A program made the translations under genes and the position numbers. The notes below the pieces were generated by a model. It made no database searches, was not told the DNA's origin, and saw nothing but the letters and a program-made list of their open reading frames with translations. Positions 35,979-46,473 of a stretch of DNA of 64,000 bases are shown here, in pieces. The DNA is from Polaromonas glacialis (GTDB taxonomy: Bacteria; Pseudomonadota; Gammaproteobacteria; Burkholderiales; Burkholderiaceae_C): assembly GCF_000709345.1 (NCBI RefSeq), contig NZ_KL448323.1, forward strand, positions 3,066,516 to 3,130,515, in the 5' to 3' direction. The first letter of the stretch is position 1; the number at the start of each line of letters is the position of its first letter.

Positions 35979-37721
35979 ATGCACGACCAGAACCTGACTT
36001 TCGACTACATCATCATCGGCGCGGGCACGGCCGGCTGCCTGCTGGCCAACCGGCTGAGTGCCGACGCGTCCAAGCGCGTGCTGCTGATCGAGGCCGGGCG
36101 CAAGGACGACTACCACTGGATTCACATTCCGGTCGGCTACCTGTACTGCATCGGCAACCCGCGCACCGACTGGCTGTTCAACACCGAGCCCGACGCGGGC
36201 CTGAACGGCCGCTCGCTGCGCTATCCGCGCGGCAAGACGCTGGGCGGCTGCTCCAGCATCAACGGCATGATCTACATGCGCGGCCAGGCGCGCGACTACG
36301 ACCGCTGGGCCGAGCTGACGGGCGACAGCGACTGGACCTGGGACAACGCCCTGCCCCACTTCAAGCTGCACGAAGACCATTACAAGGGCGCCGACGCGCT
36401 GCACGGCGCGCGCGGCACGGCGCCGGCGCTGATGCAGGACAAAACCCGGCCCTACCCCCAAATCCTGCGCCACCGCAACGCCGGCGGCGAATGGCGCGTG
36501 GAAAAGCAGCGCCTGCGCTGGGACATCCTCGATGCGTTCGCCGAGGCGGCGACCCAGGCCGGCATTGCGGCCACGCCGGACTTCAACCGGGGCAGCAACG
36601 AAGGCGTGGGCTACTTCGAGGTCAACCAGAAGAACGGCTGGCGCTGGAACACCGCCAAGGCCTTTTTGCGCCCGACCTGCCTGGGCCGGCCGAATTTCGA
36701 GCTCTGGACGAATGCGCAGGTCAGCAAGCTGGTGATCGAGCGGCAAGCTGACGGCAGCCAGCGCTGCACCGGCGTGGAGGTCTGGACCGGACAGGAAAAG
36801 GTCACGGCGCTGGCGACGCGCGACTCCGGCCCCATGGGCGAGGTGCTGCTGTGCGCCGGCAGCATTGGCTCGCCGCACATTTTGCAGCTCTCGGGCATCG
36901 GCCCGGCCGGTCTGCTGCAGCAGCACGGCATCGCGGTGGTGCAGGATTTGCCCGGCGTGGGCGCCAACCTGCAGGACCACCTGCAGATCCGCTCGGTGTA
37001 CAAGATCCAGGGACACCAGGACAGCAAGCGCTGGGGCCTGTCGCTCAACACCATGGCCAATTCGCTCTGGGGCAAGGCGCGCATCGGCATGGAATACGCG
37101 CTGCGCCGCACCGGGCCGATGAGCATGGCGCCGTCGCAGCTGGGCGCCTTCACGCGCAGCTCGCCCGACCAGCCGTATCCGAACATCCAGTACCACGTCC
37201 AGCCGCTGTCGCTCGACGCCTTCGGCGAGCCGCTGCACCGCTTCAATGCCTTCACCGCCAGCGTCTGCAACCTGAACCCGACCAGCCGGGGCAGCGTTCG
37301 CCTCAAGACCGGCGCCTTTGCCGACGCGCCAGCCATTTCGCCCAATTACCTGAGCACCGCCGAAGACCGGCAGGTGGCGGCCGATTCGCTGCGCATCACG
37401 CGCAAGATCGTCAGCCAGGGCGCGCTGGCCAGATACCAGCCCGAGGAATTCAAGCCCGGCGTGCAGTTCCAGACCGACGAGGACCTGGCGCGGCTGGCCG
37501 GCGACATTGCCACGACGATTTTCCACCCGGTCGGCACCACCAAAATGGGCCGCGCCGACGACCCGATGGCGGTGGTCGATTCGCACCTGCGGGTGCGCGG
37601 CATTCGCGGCCTGCGCGTGGTCGATGCCGGCGTGATGCCGCTGATCACCAGCGGCAACACCAACTCGCCGACCCTGATGATTGCCGAGAAGGCGGCGCAG
37701 TGGATACAGGCCGGCGTCTAG
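35979..37721 (+). CDS. GMC-family FAD oxidoreductase (choline-dehydrogenase-like)
   Basis: 580 residues. FAD-binding DYIIIGAGTAGCLLANRLS, GMC signature 1 (RYPRGKTLGGCSSINGMIYM), signature 2 (GEVLLCAGSIGSPHILQLSG), and the catalytic region IATTIFHPVGTTKMGR (His) with a C-terminal NTNSPTLMIAEKAA. Cytosolic or peripheral alcohol oxidation; the substrate is not apparent, and no betaine genes or PQQ partners lie nearby. Standard family length. Confidence 0.93.
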   Translation: MHDQNLTFDYIIIGAGTAGCLLANRLSADASKRVLLIEAGRKDDYHWIHIPVGYLYCIGNPRTDWLFNTEPDAGLNGRSLRYPRGKTLGGCSSINGMIYMRGQARDYDRWAELTGDSDWTWDNALPHFKLHEDHYKGADALHGARGTAPALMQDKTRPYPQILRHRNAGGEWRVEKQRLRWDILDAFAEAATQAGIAATPDFNRGSNEGVGYFEVNQKNGWRWNTAKAFLRPTCLGRPNFELWTNAQVSKLVIERQADGSQRCTGVEVWTGQEKVTALATRDSGPMGEVLLCAGSIGSPHILQLSGIGPAGLLQQHGIAVVQDLPGVGANLQDHLQIRSVYKIQGHQDSKRWGLSLNTMANSLWGKARIGMEYALRRTGPMSMAPSQLGAFTRSSPDQPYPNIQYHVQPLSLDAFGEPLHRFNAFTASVCNLNPTSRGSVRLKTGAFADAPAISPNYLSTAEDRQVAADSLRITRKIVSQGALARYQPEEFKPGVQFQTDEDLARLAGDIATTIFHPVGTTKMGRADDPMAVVDSHLRVRGIRGLRVVDAGVMPLITSGNTNSPTLMIAEKAAQWIQAGV

Positions 37722-37770
37722 AGCGGCCTGCGCACGCTGGTTTTAACCAGCCAGCACCATTTCAGCATCA

Positions 37771-37822
37771 AATACGCCTATTGCGCACGCACTGCATGCG
37801 CAAGCAGCTATAAAATCAATAG
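37771..37822. repeat. Dispersed AT-dyad/GC repeat (family 1)
   Basis: AATACGCCTATTGCGCACGC ... GCGCAAGCAGCTATAAAATC and AATAGC, about 50 bases after the GMC stop, reverse sense. Confidence 0.75.
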
Positions 37823-37873
37823 CAAAAAGTCGGATATCCTGAGCGCCGTGATGGCCGCCCAGGTGATGCCGCG

Positions 37874-38275
37874 CTAGCGCAGCCCCTTGATATAGCGCGG
37901 CGCGTTCGGCCGCTGCGCGCCATCCGCGCCCGGCTGGCTGTCGCCAAACACGCTGTTGCCGCTCGGGGCAACCGCCAGCGCCGGCCGGGCGCCCTGCGCG
38001 CGGGCATGGTGCTCCTTGGCGGCATCGGCGAGCCTCTGGGCCAGCGGCCGGTAGACCGGCGCGTCGGGAAAGGCCATGGCCGCCTCCAGTCTGTCGGCCA
38101 GCTGGCCGAGGTCGTCATGGCCGCCTTCGGCCGCTTTGTGATGCGCCAGGCGGATGATTTCAGCCGCATAGGCCGGGTTGCTGGCCAGCCATTCGGTGTC
38201 GGTCACGCGGCCGGTCTTGCGGCGCATCAGCACATGCAGGTGGGCGGCAATCGCCAGTTTTTCATTCGAGGACAT
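37874..38275 (-). CDS. Hypothetical protein, 133 residues
   Basis: Not recognised. ATG 38275 (MSSNEKLAIAAHLHVLMRRK) has AAGGAG about 10 bases upstream. The first 80 residues look helical and soluble (TDTEWLASNPAYAAEIIRLA, HKAAEGGHDDLGQLADRLEA), and the C-terminus is low-complexity (Ala/Gly/Pro). No signal peptide, membrane helix or Cys pair. It follows amtB by 34 bases on the same strand and could be cotranscribed. Confidence 0.65.
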   Translation of the reverse strand: MSSNEKLAIAAHLHVLMRRKTGRVTDTEWLASNPAYAAEIIRLAHHKAAEGGHDDLGQLADRLEAAMAFPDAPVYRPLAQRLADAAKEHHARAQGARPALAVAPSGNSVFGDSQPGADGAQRPNAPRYIKGLR

Positions 38276-38309
38276 CGTCAATGCTCCTTGTTGAAGGTCA
38301 GCCAGTCGG

Positions 38310-39707
38310 TCAGGTTCCCAGGCGCTCGGCATGCTGGTCAATGTCCAGGCCATCGCTTTCGGCCGTCTCGTCCACGCGCAGGCGCACGCACAGCGACGTG
38401 ATCCACAGCAGCAGGGCCGTCATCACCAGGCTGTAGGCCATGACGCAGGCAACGCCGACAAACTGAATCCATACGCTGCCTTCAACCCCCGAAATGGTAC
38501 GGCTGGCAAACACGCCGGTGAGCAGGGAACCGACGATGCCGCCGACACCGTGTACGCCAAACACATCGAGCGAATCGTCGGCCTTGAGCAGGCGCTTCAG
38601 GCCGGTCGCGCCCCAGTAGCAGGCGACGCCGGCGACCAGGCCAAAGACCACGGCCGAACCCGGCGACACATAGCCGGCCGCCGGCGTGATGGCCACCAGC
38701 CCGGCCACCAGCCCTGAGCACAGGCCCAGCAGCGAGGGACGGCCGCGCGCCAGCCATTCGGCCGCCATCCACGACAGCGCGCCGGCGGAAGCGGCAATGT
38801 GCGTGACCGCCATGGCCAGCCCGGCGCGCCCGTCGGCCGCCACGGCGGAACCGGCATTGAAGCCGAACCAGCCGACCCACAGCAAGCCCGCGCCGGCCAT
38901 GGTCAGGCCCAGGTTGAAGGGCGAGAACGGTTCGACGCCATAGCCCCTGCGCGGTCCGAGCGCATAGGCGCAGACCAGCCCGGCCACGCCGGCGTTGACG
39001 TGTACCACCGACCCGCCGGCAAAATCCAGCGCGCCCAGGCGGGCCAGCCAGCCGTTGGGTTCCCAGACCCAGTGGGCAATCGGCGCATAAACCGCGACCG
39101 TCCACAGCGACATGAAGATCAGCGTGGCCGAAAAGCGCATGCGCTCGACAAAGGCGCCGACCACCAGCGCCGCCGTGATGATGGCAAAGCTGAGCTGGAA
39201 CATGGCGTAGACCGATTCGGGAATATTCGGCGCGATATGGCTGACCGCGACCTTTTGCGTGTCCTTGACGTAGTCCAGCCCTGAAAACCAGAGCCGTTCG
39301 GTGCCGCCAAGCACATGGCCCAGCGCACCGTTGCCGGGGGTGAAGGCAATCGAATACCCCACGGCGAACCACAGCAGGCTGACAATGGCGCAGGTGGCCA
39401 CCACGCAGGCCATGACGTTGAGCACGCTCTTGCGCCGCACCATGCCGCCATAAAACAGCGCAATGCCCGGCAGCGTCATGAGCAGCACCAGCGCGGTCGC
39501 GGTCATCATCCAGCCGGTGTCGGCGCTGTTGAGGGTCTCAAGCCCGACCCGGCCCGGCTGCGTCATGGGGGCCGCAGCGGCCGGCGTGGCGCTGGCCGCT
39601 GCGGCCAGCGCCACGCCCGAAGGCGACTGGGCCCTAGCCGACTGCGTTGCCAGGCCCATGCCCAGCCAGAAAAACAAACTCAGTGCAATCCATCGCATTG
39701 CGTGCAT
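38310..39707 (-). CDS. amtB: Ammonium transporter AmtB
   Basis: 465 residues from ATG 39707; a second ATG three codons later is possible. Signal-peptide-like start (LSLFFWLGMGLATQSARAQ), then eleven membrane helices. Ammonium-site Asp in GALDFAGGSVVHVNAGVAGL (with first pore His region), twin-His second member in VFGVHGVGGIVGSLL, and FNAGSAVAADGRAG typical of Amt. It conducts ammonia across the inner membrane. A glnK gene, the usual partner, is not on either side. A sigma-54 promoter and NtrC-type enhancer lie upstream. Confidence 0.95.
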   Translation of the reverse strand: MHAMRWIALSLFFWLGMGLATQSARAQSPSGVALAAAASATPAAAAPMTQPGRVGLETLNSADTGWMMTATALVLLMTLPGIALFYGGMVRRKSVLNVMACVVATCAIVSLLWFAVGYSIAFTPGNGALGHVLGGTERLWFSGLDYVKDTQKVAVSHIAPNIPESVYAMFQLSFAIITAALVVGAFVERMRFSATLIFMSLWTVAVYAPIAHWVWEPNGWLARLGALDFAGGSVVHVNAGVAGLVCAYALGPRRGYGVEPFSPFNLGLTMAGAGLLWVGWFGFNAGSAVAADGRAGLAMAVTHIAASAGALSWMAAEWLARGRPSLLGLCSGLVAGLVAITPAAGYVSPGSAVVFGLVAGVACYWGATGLKRLLKADDSLDVFGVHGVGGIVGSLLTGVFASRTISGVEGSVWIQFVGVACVMAYSLVMTALLLWITSLCVRLRVDETAESDGLDIDQHAERLGT

Positions 39708-39762
39708 ACAGACCTGACTTTCTTGAGAGATGCTTACAAAAATTTCACGGCCGTAACAAAAA

Positions 39763-39777
39763 GCATGATCTGTGCCG
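39763..39777 (-). promoter_or_regulatory. Sigma-54 (-24/-12) promoter of amtB
   Basis: Minus strand CGGCACAGATCATGC against TGGCAC-N5-TTGC: the essential GG and GC are 10 bases apart as required. The predicted start site is about 45 bases before the amtB start codon. Confidence 0.72.
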
Positions 39778-39912
39778 GTTTGTCCGAACGGGTAAAAACA
39801 GTGAAAAATCAGTGAAGGCATGCCTGAAAATGCAGCGATTGGCCCTATCGCCAGCGCTTCATGGGTTTTTGCAGCGGTGCGCTTTTGAACGTTTTGCCTG
39901 CGGGAAATCCCT

Positions 39913-39933
39913 GATGCACTGTCTCAGTGCATC
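39913..39933. promoter_or_regulatory. NtrC-type enhancer dyad
   Basis: GATGCACTG-TCT-CAGTGCATC; the core TGCAC-N7-GTGCA equals the NtrC consensus spacing. It lies about 150 bases upstream of the sigma-54 promoter, where an enhancer-binding protein would act. Confidence 0.75.
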
Positions 39934-40038
39934 CGTTACATTGGAGAACTTGCTGTCGGGCCTTGCTGCTCGCAATGCGGGGAGTCGAGGAGACATTTAA
40001 AAATAGAAGCACGGCATTGCAAAAAATGTTTGTTTGAC

Positions 40039-40069
40039 AAAAAGCGCTGGCAACCCCAGCGCTTTTTTT
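40039..40069. terminator. Orphan intrinsic terminator between amtB and TSUP gene
   Basis: AAAAGCGCTGG, CAAC loop, CCCAGCGCTTTTTTT. No protein gene ends here: both neighbours start outward. It may end a short plus-strand RNA, or stop minus-strand read-through from mrdA. The rest of 39708-40184 holds the amtB control sites and a family 1 repeat. Confidence 0.8.
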
Positions 40070-40093
40070 CGTCCAGCCCTTGCTTTTCAAGCA

Positions 40094-40150
40094 TTAAAAA
40101 AGGCTTTTGCGCTTGCTGTGCATGCGTCTATTGCTATCAATAAAAGAGCT
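40094..40150. repeat. Dispersed AT-dyad/GC repeat (family 1)
   Basis: TTAAAAAAGGCTTTTGCGCT ... CTATTGCTATCAATAAAAGAG, directly upstream of the TSUP gene. Confidence 0.7.
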
Positions 40151-40184
40151 AAAACCCGACCCAGCGGGTGCGACAATCGCCGCC

Positions 40185-40943
40185 ATGGAATTACTGCTTG
40201 TTTCGATGGCCTCGCTGCTGGCCGGTTTTGTGGACGCCATCGTCGGCGGCGGCGGCCTGATTCTGGTGCCGGCGCTGTTCGCCGTCTTTCCCACCACCCA
40301 CCCCGCCACCTTGTTCGGCATCAACAAGGGCGCGTCGGTCTGGGGAACGGCGGTCGCCACGACGCAGTACGCGCGCCGGGTGCAGATGCGCTGGTCGGCG
40401 CTGCTGCCGGCGGCGGGGGCCGGGTTTGGCGGCTCGCTGGCGGGCGCCTGGCTGGTCACGGTGATCGATCCCGGCTTCCTGCGCAAGGTCCTGCCTTTCG
40501 TGCTGCTGGCCGTGCTGGCCTACACGCTGGTCAAAAAAGACCTGGGCCGCCACCACACGCCGCGTTTTACCGGCCATGCCGAAACCCTGGCGGCCTGCTG
40601 CATCGGCCTGGTACTGGGGTTTTACGACGGGTTTTTCGGTCCTGGCACGGGCAGCTTTTTTGTCTTTTTGTTCGTGCGCTGGCTGGGCTACGACTTCCTG
40701 AATGCCTCGGCGTCGGCCAAGTTGCTCAATACCGCGACCAACCTGGCGGCCCTGGGCCTGTTTGCCTGGAAGGGGCATGTCTGGTGGCACTTTGCGCTGA
40801 CCATGGCCGTGGCCAATGTCGCGGGCAGCCTGCTGGGCGCGCGCCTGGCGCTCAGGCACGGGGCAGGCTTCGTGCGGCTGGTGTTCATTGGCGTGGTCGG
40901 CGCGCTGATCCTGAAAACCGGTTTTGACGCTTTCCTGAAATAG
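40185..40943 (+). CDS. TSUP-family (TauE/SafE) sulfite/anion exporter
   Basis: 252 residues from ATG 40185 (MELLLVSMASLLAGFVDAIV). Two homologous halves: VDAIVGGGGLILVPALF with the GINKGASVWGTAVA helix, and LGFYDGFFGPGTGSFFVFLF, the GFFGPGTGS motif being diagnostic. Seven or eight membrane helices. Related proteins export sulfite, sulfoacetate or other organosulfur anions. Converges with the mre operon. Confidence 0.92.
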   Translation: MELLLVSMASLLAGFVDAIVGGGGLILVPALFAVFPTTHPATLFGINKGASVWGTAVATTQYARRVQMRWSALLPAAGAGFGGSLAGAWLVTVIDPGFLRKVLPFVLLAVLAYTLVKKDLGRHHTPRFTGHAETLAACCIGLVLGFYDGFFGPGTGSFFVFLFVRWLGYDFLNASASAKLLNTATNLAALGLFAWKGHVWWHFALTMAVANVAGSLLGARLALRHGAGFVRLVFIGVVGALILKTGFDAFLK

Positions 40944-40977
40944 CCTTGAGCGCACCGGCGGCCGGGTTGCGCGCAGC

Positions 40978-43110
40978 TTAAGGCGCGCTGTCTGGTGCAG
41001 GAATGACCGCAGAATCCGGCCTGACCGGCTTCTGGATGGCCGTGGCCTTGGCAGCCTTGACCGGTTTTGCGGCCTGGACAGCTTTGCCCTTGGCGCCGGC
41101 CGGCTCGGCTTTTTGAACGGCGGCGGCTTTTTGCGCTGCGGCCGACACCGTGGCGCCCGGCGTGTCGCCGACCAGCAGCGCATTCATGTCAAGCGCCAGG
41201 CGTGGCTTGCCAATCGGTGCCGCAGCCCGGCCCGTCTGCACCGCCAGCATGTCTTCCTCGCTCGGGTACTGGCCCAGCAGCACATAGTCAAACACCCTGC
41301 GGGCAATCGGCGCGGCCACGCCGCCGCCCCAGCCGGCATTTTCAACAATCACCGCCAGGGCGATCTTCGGGTTGTCAGCCGGGGCGAATGCCATGTACAC
41401 CGCATGGTCGCGCTGATGCTCTTCCAGCCGGGACTTGTTGTACCTGTCGTTCTTGCCAATGCTCACGGCCTGGGCCGTGCCGGTCTTGCCGCCGGACAGG
41501 TATTGCGCGCCGGCAAACACCTTGGTGGACGTTCCGCCCTGCGTCACGCCGACCAGGGCCTTGCGGATGATGGCCACGTGTTCGGGCTTGTAGCCCAGGC
41601 TGACCGGCGGGTCGGCCGGCAGCGGATGCAGCGCACGCGTCACCGTGTCCTGCGTGCCCATCACCAGCCGGGGCTTGTGCTTGATGCCGTTGTTGGCCAG
41701 GGTGGCGGTGGCCTGCGCCAGCTGCAGCATGGTGAAGCTGTTGTAGCCCTGGCCGATGCCCAGCGAGATGGTTTCGCCGGCAAACCACTTCTGCTGCTCG
41801 GGCCGCTTGAAATAAGCGCGCTTCCAGGCCTGGTTGGGCAGCACGCCGCGCACCTCGCCATTGATGTCGATGCCGGTGGCCTGGCCAAAGCCCAGCGGTG
41901 CCATGAAGTCGTGGATCGCCTCGACGCCCATCTCGTTGGCCAGCGTGTAGAAATACACATTGCTCGACTCGACAATCGCGCGGTTCATGTCCATGGCGCC
42001 GCCGCGCTCGTTTTCCGGGCTGCCGAAGCGGTGGCCGCCGAACATGAAGAAGCCCGGGTCGTTGATGATGGCGCTGGGCGAACGCTTGCCGGTCTGCAGC
42101 GCGGCCATGGCCATGAAGGGCTTGTAGGTCGAGCCCGGCGGGTAGGTGCCGCGCAGCGCGCGGTTGAGCAGCGGCTTGTCGATCGACTCGTTGAGCGCCT
42201 GCCAGCTTTCCTGGTCGATGCCATCGACGAACAGGTTGGGGTCGAAGGTCGGCTTGCTGACAAACGCCAGCACCTCGCCGTTTCGGGGGTCCAGCGCCAC
42301 CAGCGCGCCGCGCCGCGCGCCGAACATGTCCTCGACCAGCTTTTGCAGGCCGATGTCCAGCGACAGCATCACGGTGTTGCCCGGCGTGGCCGGATGGGTC
42401 GCCAGCTTGCGCAGCGCGCGCCCGCCGGCCGAGGTTTCCATCTGCTCGACACCGGTCTGCCCGTGCAGCTGCTGCTCGAAGCTTTGTTCGACGCCCAGCT
42501 TGCCGATGTAGTCGGTGCCCCGGTAATTGCCTTCTTCCTCGCGCTCCTCGATGGCGTCCTTTTCGGCCTGGTTGATGCGGCCGATGTAGCCGACGACATG
42601 GCTGCCCAGTTCGCCATACGGATAGCTGCGGAACAGCCGGGCCTTGATGTCCACGCCCGGAAAGCTGAAGCGCCGGGCGGCGAAGCGCGCCACTTCCTCG
42701 TCGCTCAGGCGGGTGCGCAGCGGAATCGACTCGAAGTTCTTCGATTCCTCGCGCAGGCGCTTGAAGCGGCGCTTGTCGCGCGGCTGGATATCGACCAGCT
42801 TTTCCAGCGCGGCGATGGTCTCGTCCAGGTCCGCGACCTTGGACGGGGTGATTTCCAGCGTATAGGCCGAATAGTTGGACGCCAGCACGATGCCGTTGCG
42901 GTCCAGAATGAGGCCCCGGTTCGGCACGATGGGGACAATCGCCGTGCGGTTGCTTTCGGCCTGCGCGCGCAGGTCTTCGTGGCGATGGACCTGCAGGTAG
43001 GCCAGCCGTGCCACCACCAGCGAAAAGCACAGAAAAACCACCAGCCCGGCCACCAGCACCCGGACGCGAAAACGCGACAGCTCGGCTTCAACGTTTCGGA
43101 GTTCAGTCAT
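40978..43110 (-). CDS. mrdA: Penicillin-binding protein 2 (elongasome transpeptidase)
   Basis: 710 residues. One N-terminal membrane helix (VLVAGLVVFLCFSLVVARL), pedestal domain with IVPNRGLILDRNG, and transpeptidase domain with S327-TYK (PPGSTYKPF), SSN at 382-384 and KTG at 542-544 (GGKTGTAQ). The C-terminal 70 residues form an Ala/Lys-rich tail absent from E. coli PBP2. It cross-links peptidoglycan in the lateral wall with MreBCD and RodA. rodA, normally next, does not follow in this window. Confidence 0.96.
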   Translation of the reverse strand: MTELRNVEAELSRFRVRVLVAGLVVFLCFSLVVARLAYLQVHRHEDLRAQAESNRTAIVPIVPNRGLILDRNGIVLASNYSAYTLEITPSKVADLDETIAALEKLVDIQPRDKRRFKRLREESKNFESIPLRTRLSDEEVARFAARRFSFPGVDIKARLFRSYPYGELGSHVVGYIGRINQAEKDAIEEREEEGNYRGTDYIGKLGVEQSFEQQLHGQTGVEQMETSAGGRALRKLATHPATPGNTVMLSLDIGLQKLVEDMFGARRGALVALDPRNGEVLAFVSKPTFDPNLFVDGIDQESWQALNESIDKPLLNRALRGTYPPGSTYKPFMAMAALQTGKRSPSAIINDPGFFMFGGHRFGSPENERGGAMDMNRAIVESSNVYFYTLANEMGVEAIHDFMAPLGFGQATGIDINGEVRGVLPNQAWKRAYFKRPEQQKWFAGETISLGIGQGYNSFTMLQLAQATATLANNGIKHKPRLVMGTQDTVTRALHPLPADPPVSLGYKPEHVAIIRKALVGVTQGGTSTKVFAGAQYLSGGKTGTAQAVSIGKNDRYNKSRLEEHQRDHAVYMAFAPADNPKIALAVIVENAGWGGGVAAPIARRVFDYVLLGQYPSEEDMLAVQTGRAAAPIGKPRLALDMNALLVGDTPGATVSAAAQKAAAVQKAEPAGAKGKAVQAAKPVKAAKATAIQKPVRPDSAVIPAPDSAP

Positions 43111-43149
43111 GGGTTTGGGATTCAGCGCGAGTCAAAAAGTGCCGGGGAG

Positions 43150-43313
43150 GAATGCATTTGATCAGTTAGGGGCAGCGCAGCACACGAAGCAACAAGCGTG
43201 GAAGCAACTGACTCCCCTACCAGCCAGGGCCGCGGAACCGGCTTCGCCGGGCCGCAGGCGCAGCCGCCCCCTCGGGGGGCAGCGCAGTACGCGAAGCGAC
43301 AAGCGTGGGGGCA
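43150..43313 (-). repeat. Stop-codon-associated GC repeat (family 2), one full and one partial unit
   Basis: Minus strand CCCCCACGCTTGTCGCTTC begins two bases after the mreD TGA (43314-43316), continues through the GAGGGGGCGGCTGCGCC hairpin and GGTTCCGCGGCCCTGGCTGG; a second, degenerate CCACGCTTGTTGCTTCGTG follows. It fills the mreD-mrdA gap. Confidence 0.9.
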
Positions 43314-43832
43314 TCACAGAGGTCGATTTTCATCGCGGTCTGGCGTTCGCAGCTGCGGCACCAGCAGCAGCACGCTCGCCACCGGCCACAGCAGCGCCTC
43401 GGCCAGCGGCGCGACCCCCACGATCCAGCCCGGAAAAATGCCGCCGCCGAGCAGCCGCAACACCAGCTCGACGGCATGCGCCGCCGCAAACAGCGGCAGC
43501 ACCTGCAGGGCCTGCAGCGGCACCTTGAACCACAGCAGCCGGCGCTGGATCATGGACGCGAAGAAGCTCAGCGCGACATAGGAAAACGCATGCTGCCCCA
43601 GCAGCGAAGTCTGGTGAACATCCATCGCCAGACCGAACATGAAGGCGATGCCGATGCCCACCCGGAGCGGCTGATGCACGCTCCAGAACACCAGCACCAG
43701 CGCCAGGAAATCAGGCATCCACGGCACCCGGCCCAGCGGCAGCATGTTGAGCAGCAAGGCGGCCACCAGGCTGCTCCAGATGAACACCGGATTGGCGGGC
43801 AGCAGCAGCTGCTGGCCCGAGCGCATGATCAT
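43314..43832 (-). CDS. mreD: Rod shape-determining protein MreD
   Basis: 172 residues, five or six membrane helices. PANPVFIWSSLVAALLLNML, MPDFLALVLVFWSVHQPLRV, GIGIAFMFGLAMDVHQTSLL are typical of MreD. A membrane scaffold of the elongasome. Four-base overlap with mreC; a GC repeat follows its stop codon. Confidence 0.94.
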   Translation of the reverse strand: MIMRSGQQLLLPANPVFIWSSLVAALLLNMLPLGRVPWMPDFLALVLVFWSVHQPLRVGIGIAFMFGLAMDVHQTSLLGQHAFSYVALSFFASMIQRRLLWFKVPLQALQVLPLFAAAHAVELVLRLLGGGIFPGWIVGVAPLAEALLWPVASVLLLVPQLRTPDRDENRPL

Positions 43833-44749
43833 TTGGCATACCCCCTTCGGGCAGGCACGGCCGGCAGGATGCTCGAAGGCGGCAGCGCCAGGTCCGCCGT
43901 GACCGGCTGGACGACGATGACATGGCGCGCGCCGGTGGTGAGCGCCTGCGGCACGCAGTAGATCTTGGAAAACGCCGATTCGGCCCGGTGCTCGATGCGG
44001 CTGACCCGCGCCACCGGCAGGCCGGCCGGGTACACGCCATCGACGCCGCTGGTGGTCAGCAGGTCGCCTTCCTGCACATCGGCATTGCTGCCCATGAAGC
44101 GCAGTTCCATGCCGCTGCCGCCCACCGTCGGGTCACCGTAGGCCACGCTGCGCGCGCCGGTGCGCACATTGAGCACCGGAATCGCCAGGTCGCGGTCCAC
44201 CACCAGCGTCACCTCGCTGACCAGCGGATGCACGCGCGTCACCTGCCCCAGCACGCCGGATTCGTCAAGCACCGGCGAGCCCAGGGCGACGTGCTGGGCC
44301 TGCCCCTTGTCGATGATGACCTTGCGGGTGTAGGGATCGGGCGCGTCGTACACCACCTCGGCGGCGATGACCGGCATCGCGAGTTGCTCCTTGAGATCGA
44401 GCAGCTTGCGCAGGCGGTTGTTTTCCTGCATCAACAGCTCGACCTGGCCGGCGCGCAGTGACTGCAGCGCCAGTTTTTCCCGCGCCTGGGCACTTTCGGA
44501 CTGCGCCTGGCCCAGGTCGGTGAAATAGCTGCTGCTGCTGCGCACCGCATGGACCGGCTGCAGGGCCAGCCACTGCACCGGGTATAGGGCGGTGGCAATG
44601 GCGGCGCGGATGGGCTGGGTGACGTTGAAGCGCGCGTCGGCCACCATCAGGAACAGTGACAGCGCGCCAAAGAAAATCAGCTTGGAAAATACCGACGGCC
44701 CCTGGTTGAAAAAGGGCGGCAGGGATCGGTCGAGGGTTCCTAAAGCCAT
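43829..44749 (-). CDS. mreC: Rod shape-determining protein MreC
   Basis: 306 residues. One N-terminal membrane helix (LIFFGALSLFLMVADARF), a coiled coil at about 80-120 (SESAQAREKLALQSLRAGQV, ELLMQENNRLRKLLDLKEQL), and a beta-domain with VVYDAPDPYTRKVIIDKG, GVLGQVTRVHPLVSEVTLVV and TSGVDGVYPAGLPVARV. Periplasmic scaffold that activates PBP2. Confidence 0.95.
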   Translation of the reverse strand: MALGTLDRSLPPFFNQGPSVFSKLIFFGALSLFLMVADARFNVTQPIRAAIATALYPVQWLALQPVHAVRSSSSYFTDLGQAQSESAQAREKLALQSLRAGQVELLMQENNRLRKLLDLKEQLAMPVIAAEVVYDAPDPYTRKVIIDKGQAQHVALGSPVLDESGVLGQVTRVHPLVSEVTLVVDRDLAIPVLNVRTGARSVAYGDPTVGGSGMELRFMGSNADVQEGDLLTTSGVDGVYPAGLPVARVSRIEHRAESAFSKIYCVPQALTTGARHVIVVQPVTADLALPPSSILPAVPARRGYAK

Positions 44750-44830
44750 GGTGCGGGGTCAAGCCGGTCTGGTGCCCTGGTGCAAGCGCACTGCATGGGA
44801 CGGGCTTGAGGATGGCGTGGTGGAAAAAGC

Positions 44831-46173
<1,343 letters not shown>

Positions 46174-46473
46174 ATGGCATTAACATTTAAAGACATAGAA
46201 CGCGTGGCCAATCTGGCGCGGCTGGAACTCCGGCCCGACGAAACCGAGCGCACGCTGAGCCAGCTCAACGAATTTTTTGCACTGGTCGCGCAGATGGAGG
46301 CGGTCAATACCGACGGCGTGGAGCCGCTCGCGCATCCGGCGGCGGTGCTGGGCGAGGTCGCCCTGCGCCTGCGCGACGACATCGCCAGCGAACCCAACCA
46401 GCGCGAGGCCAGCCAGGCCAGCGCCCCGGCCGTCGAGCGCGGCCTGTTTCTTGTGCCGAAAGTGATCGAATGA
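46174..46473 (+). CDS. gatC: Asp/Glu-tRNA amidotransferase subunit C
   Basis: 99 residues from ATG 46174 ([20 protein letters not shown]). [20 protein letters not shown] and [12 protein letters not shown] are the conserved parts, with LRDDIASEP as the usual R-D motif. GatC stabilises GatA and links it to GatB. Its stop overlaps the gatA start by 4 bases. Confidence 0.95.
   Translation: MALTFKDIERVANLARLELRPDETERTLSQLNEFFALVAQMEAVNTDGVEPLAHPAAVLGEVALRLRDDIASEPNQREASQASAPAVERGLFLVPKVIE

Noticed and set aside
41113-43161. Long open frame opposite mrdA (682 codons)
   Set aside because: Mirror of the mrdA codon pattern; no domain, no ribosome-binding site, whereas mrdA motifs are complete.
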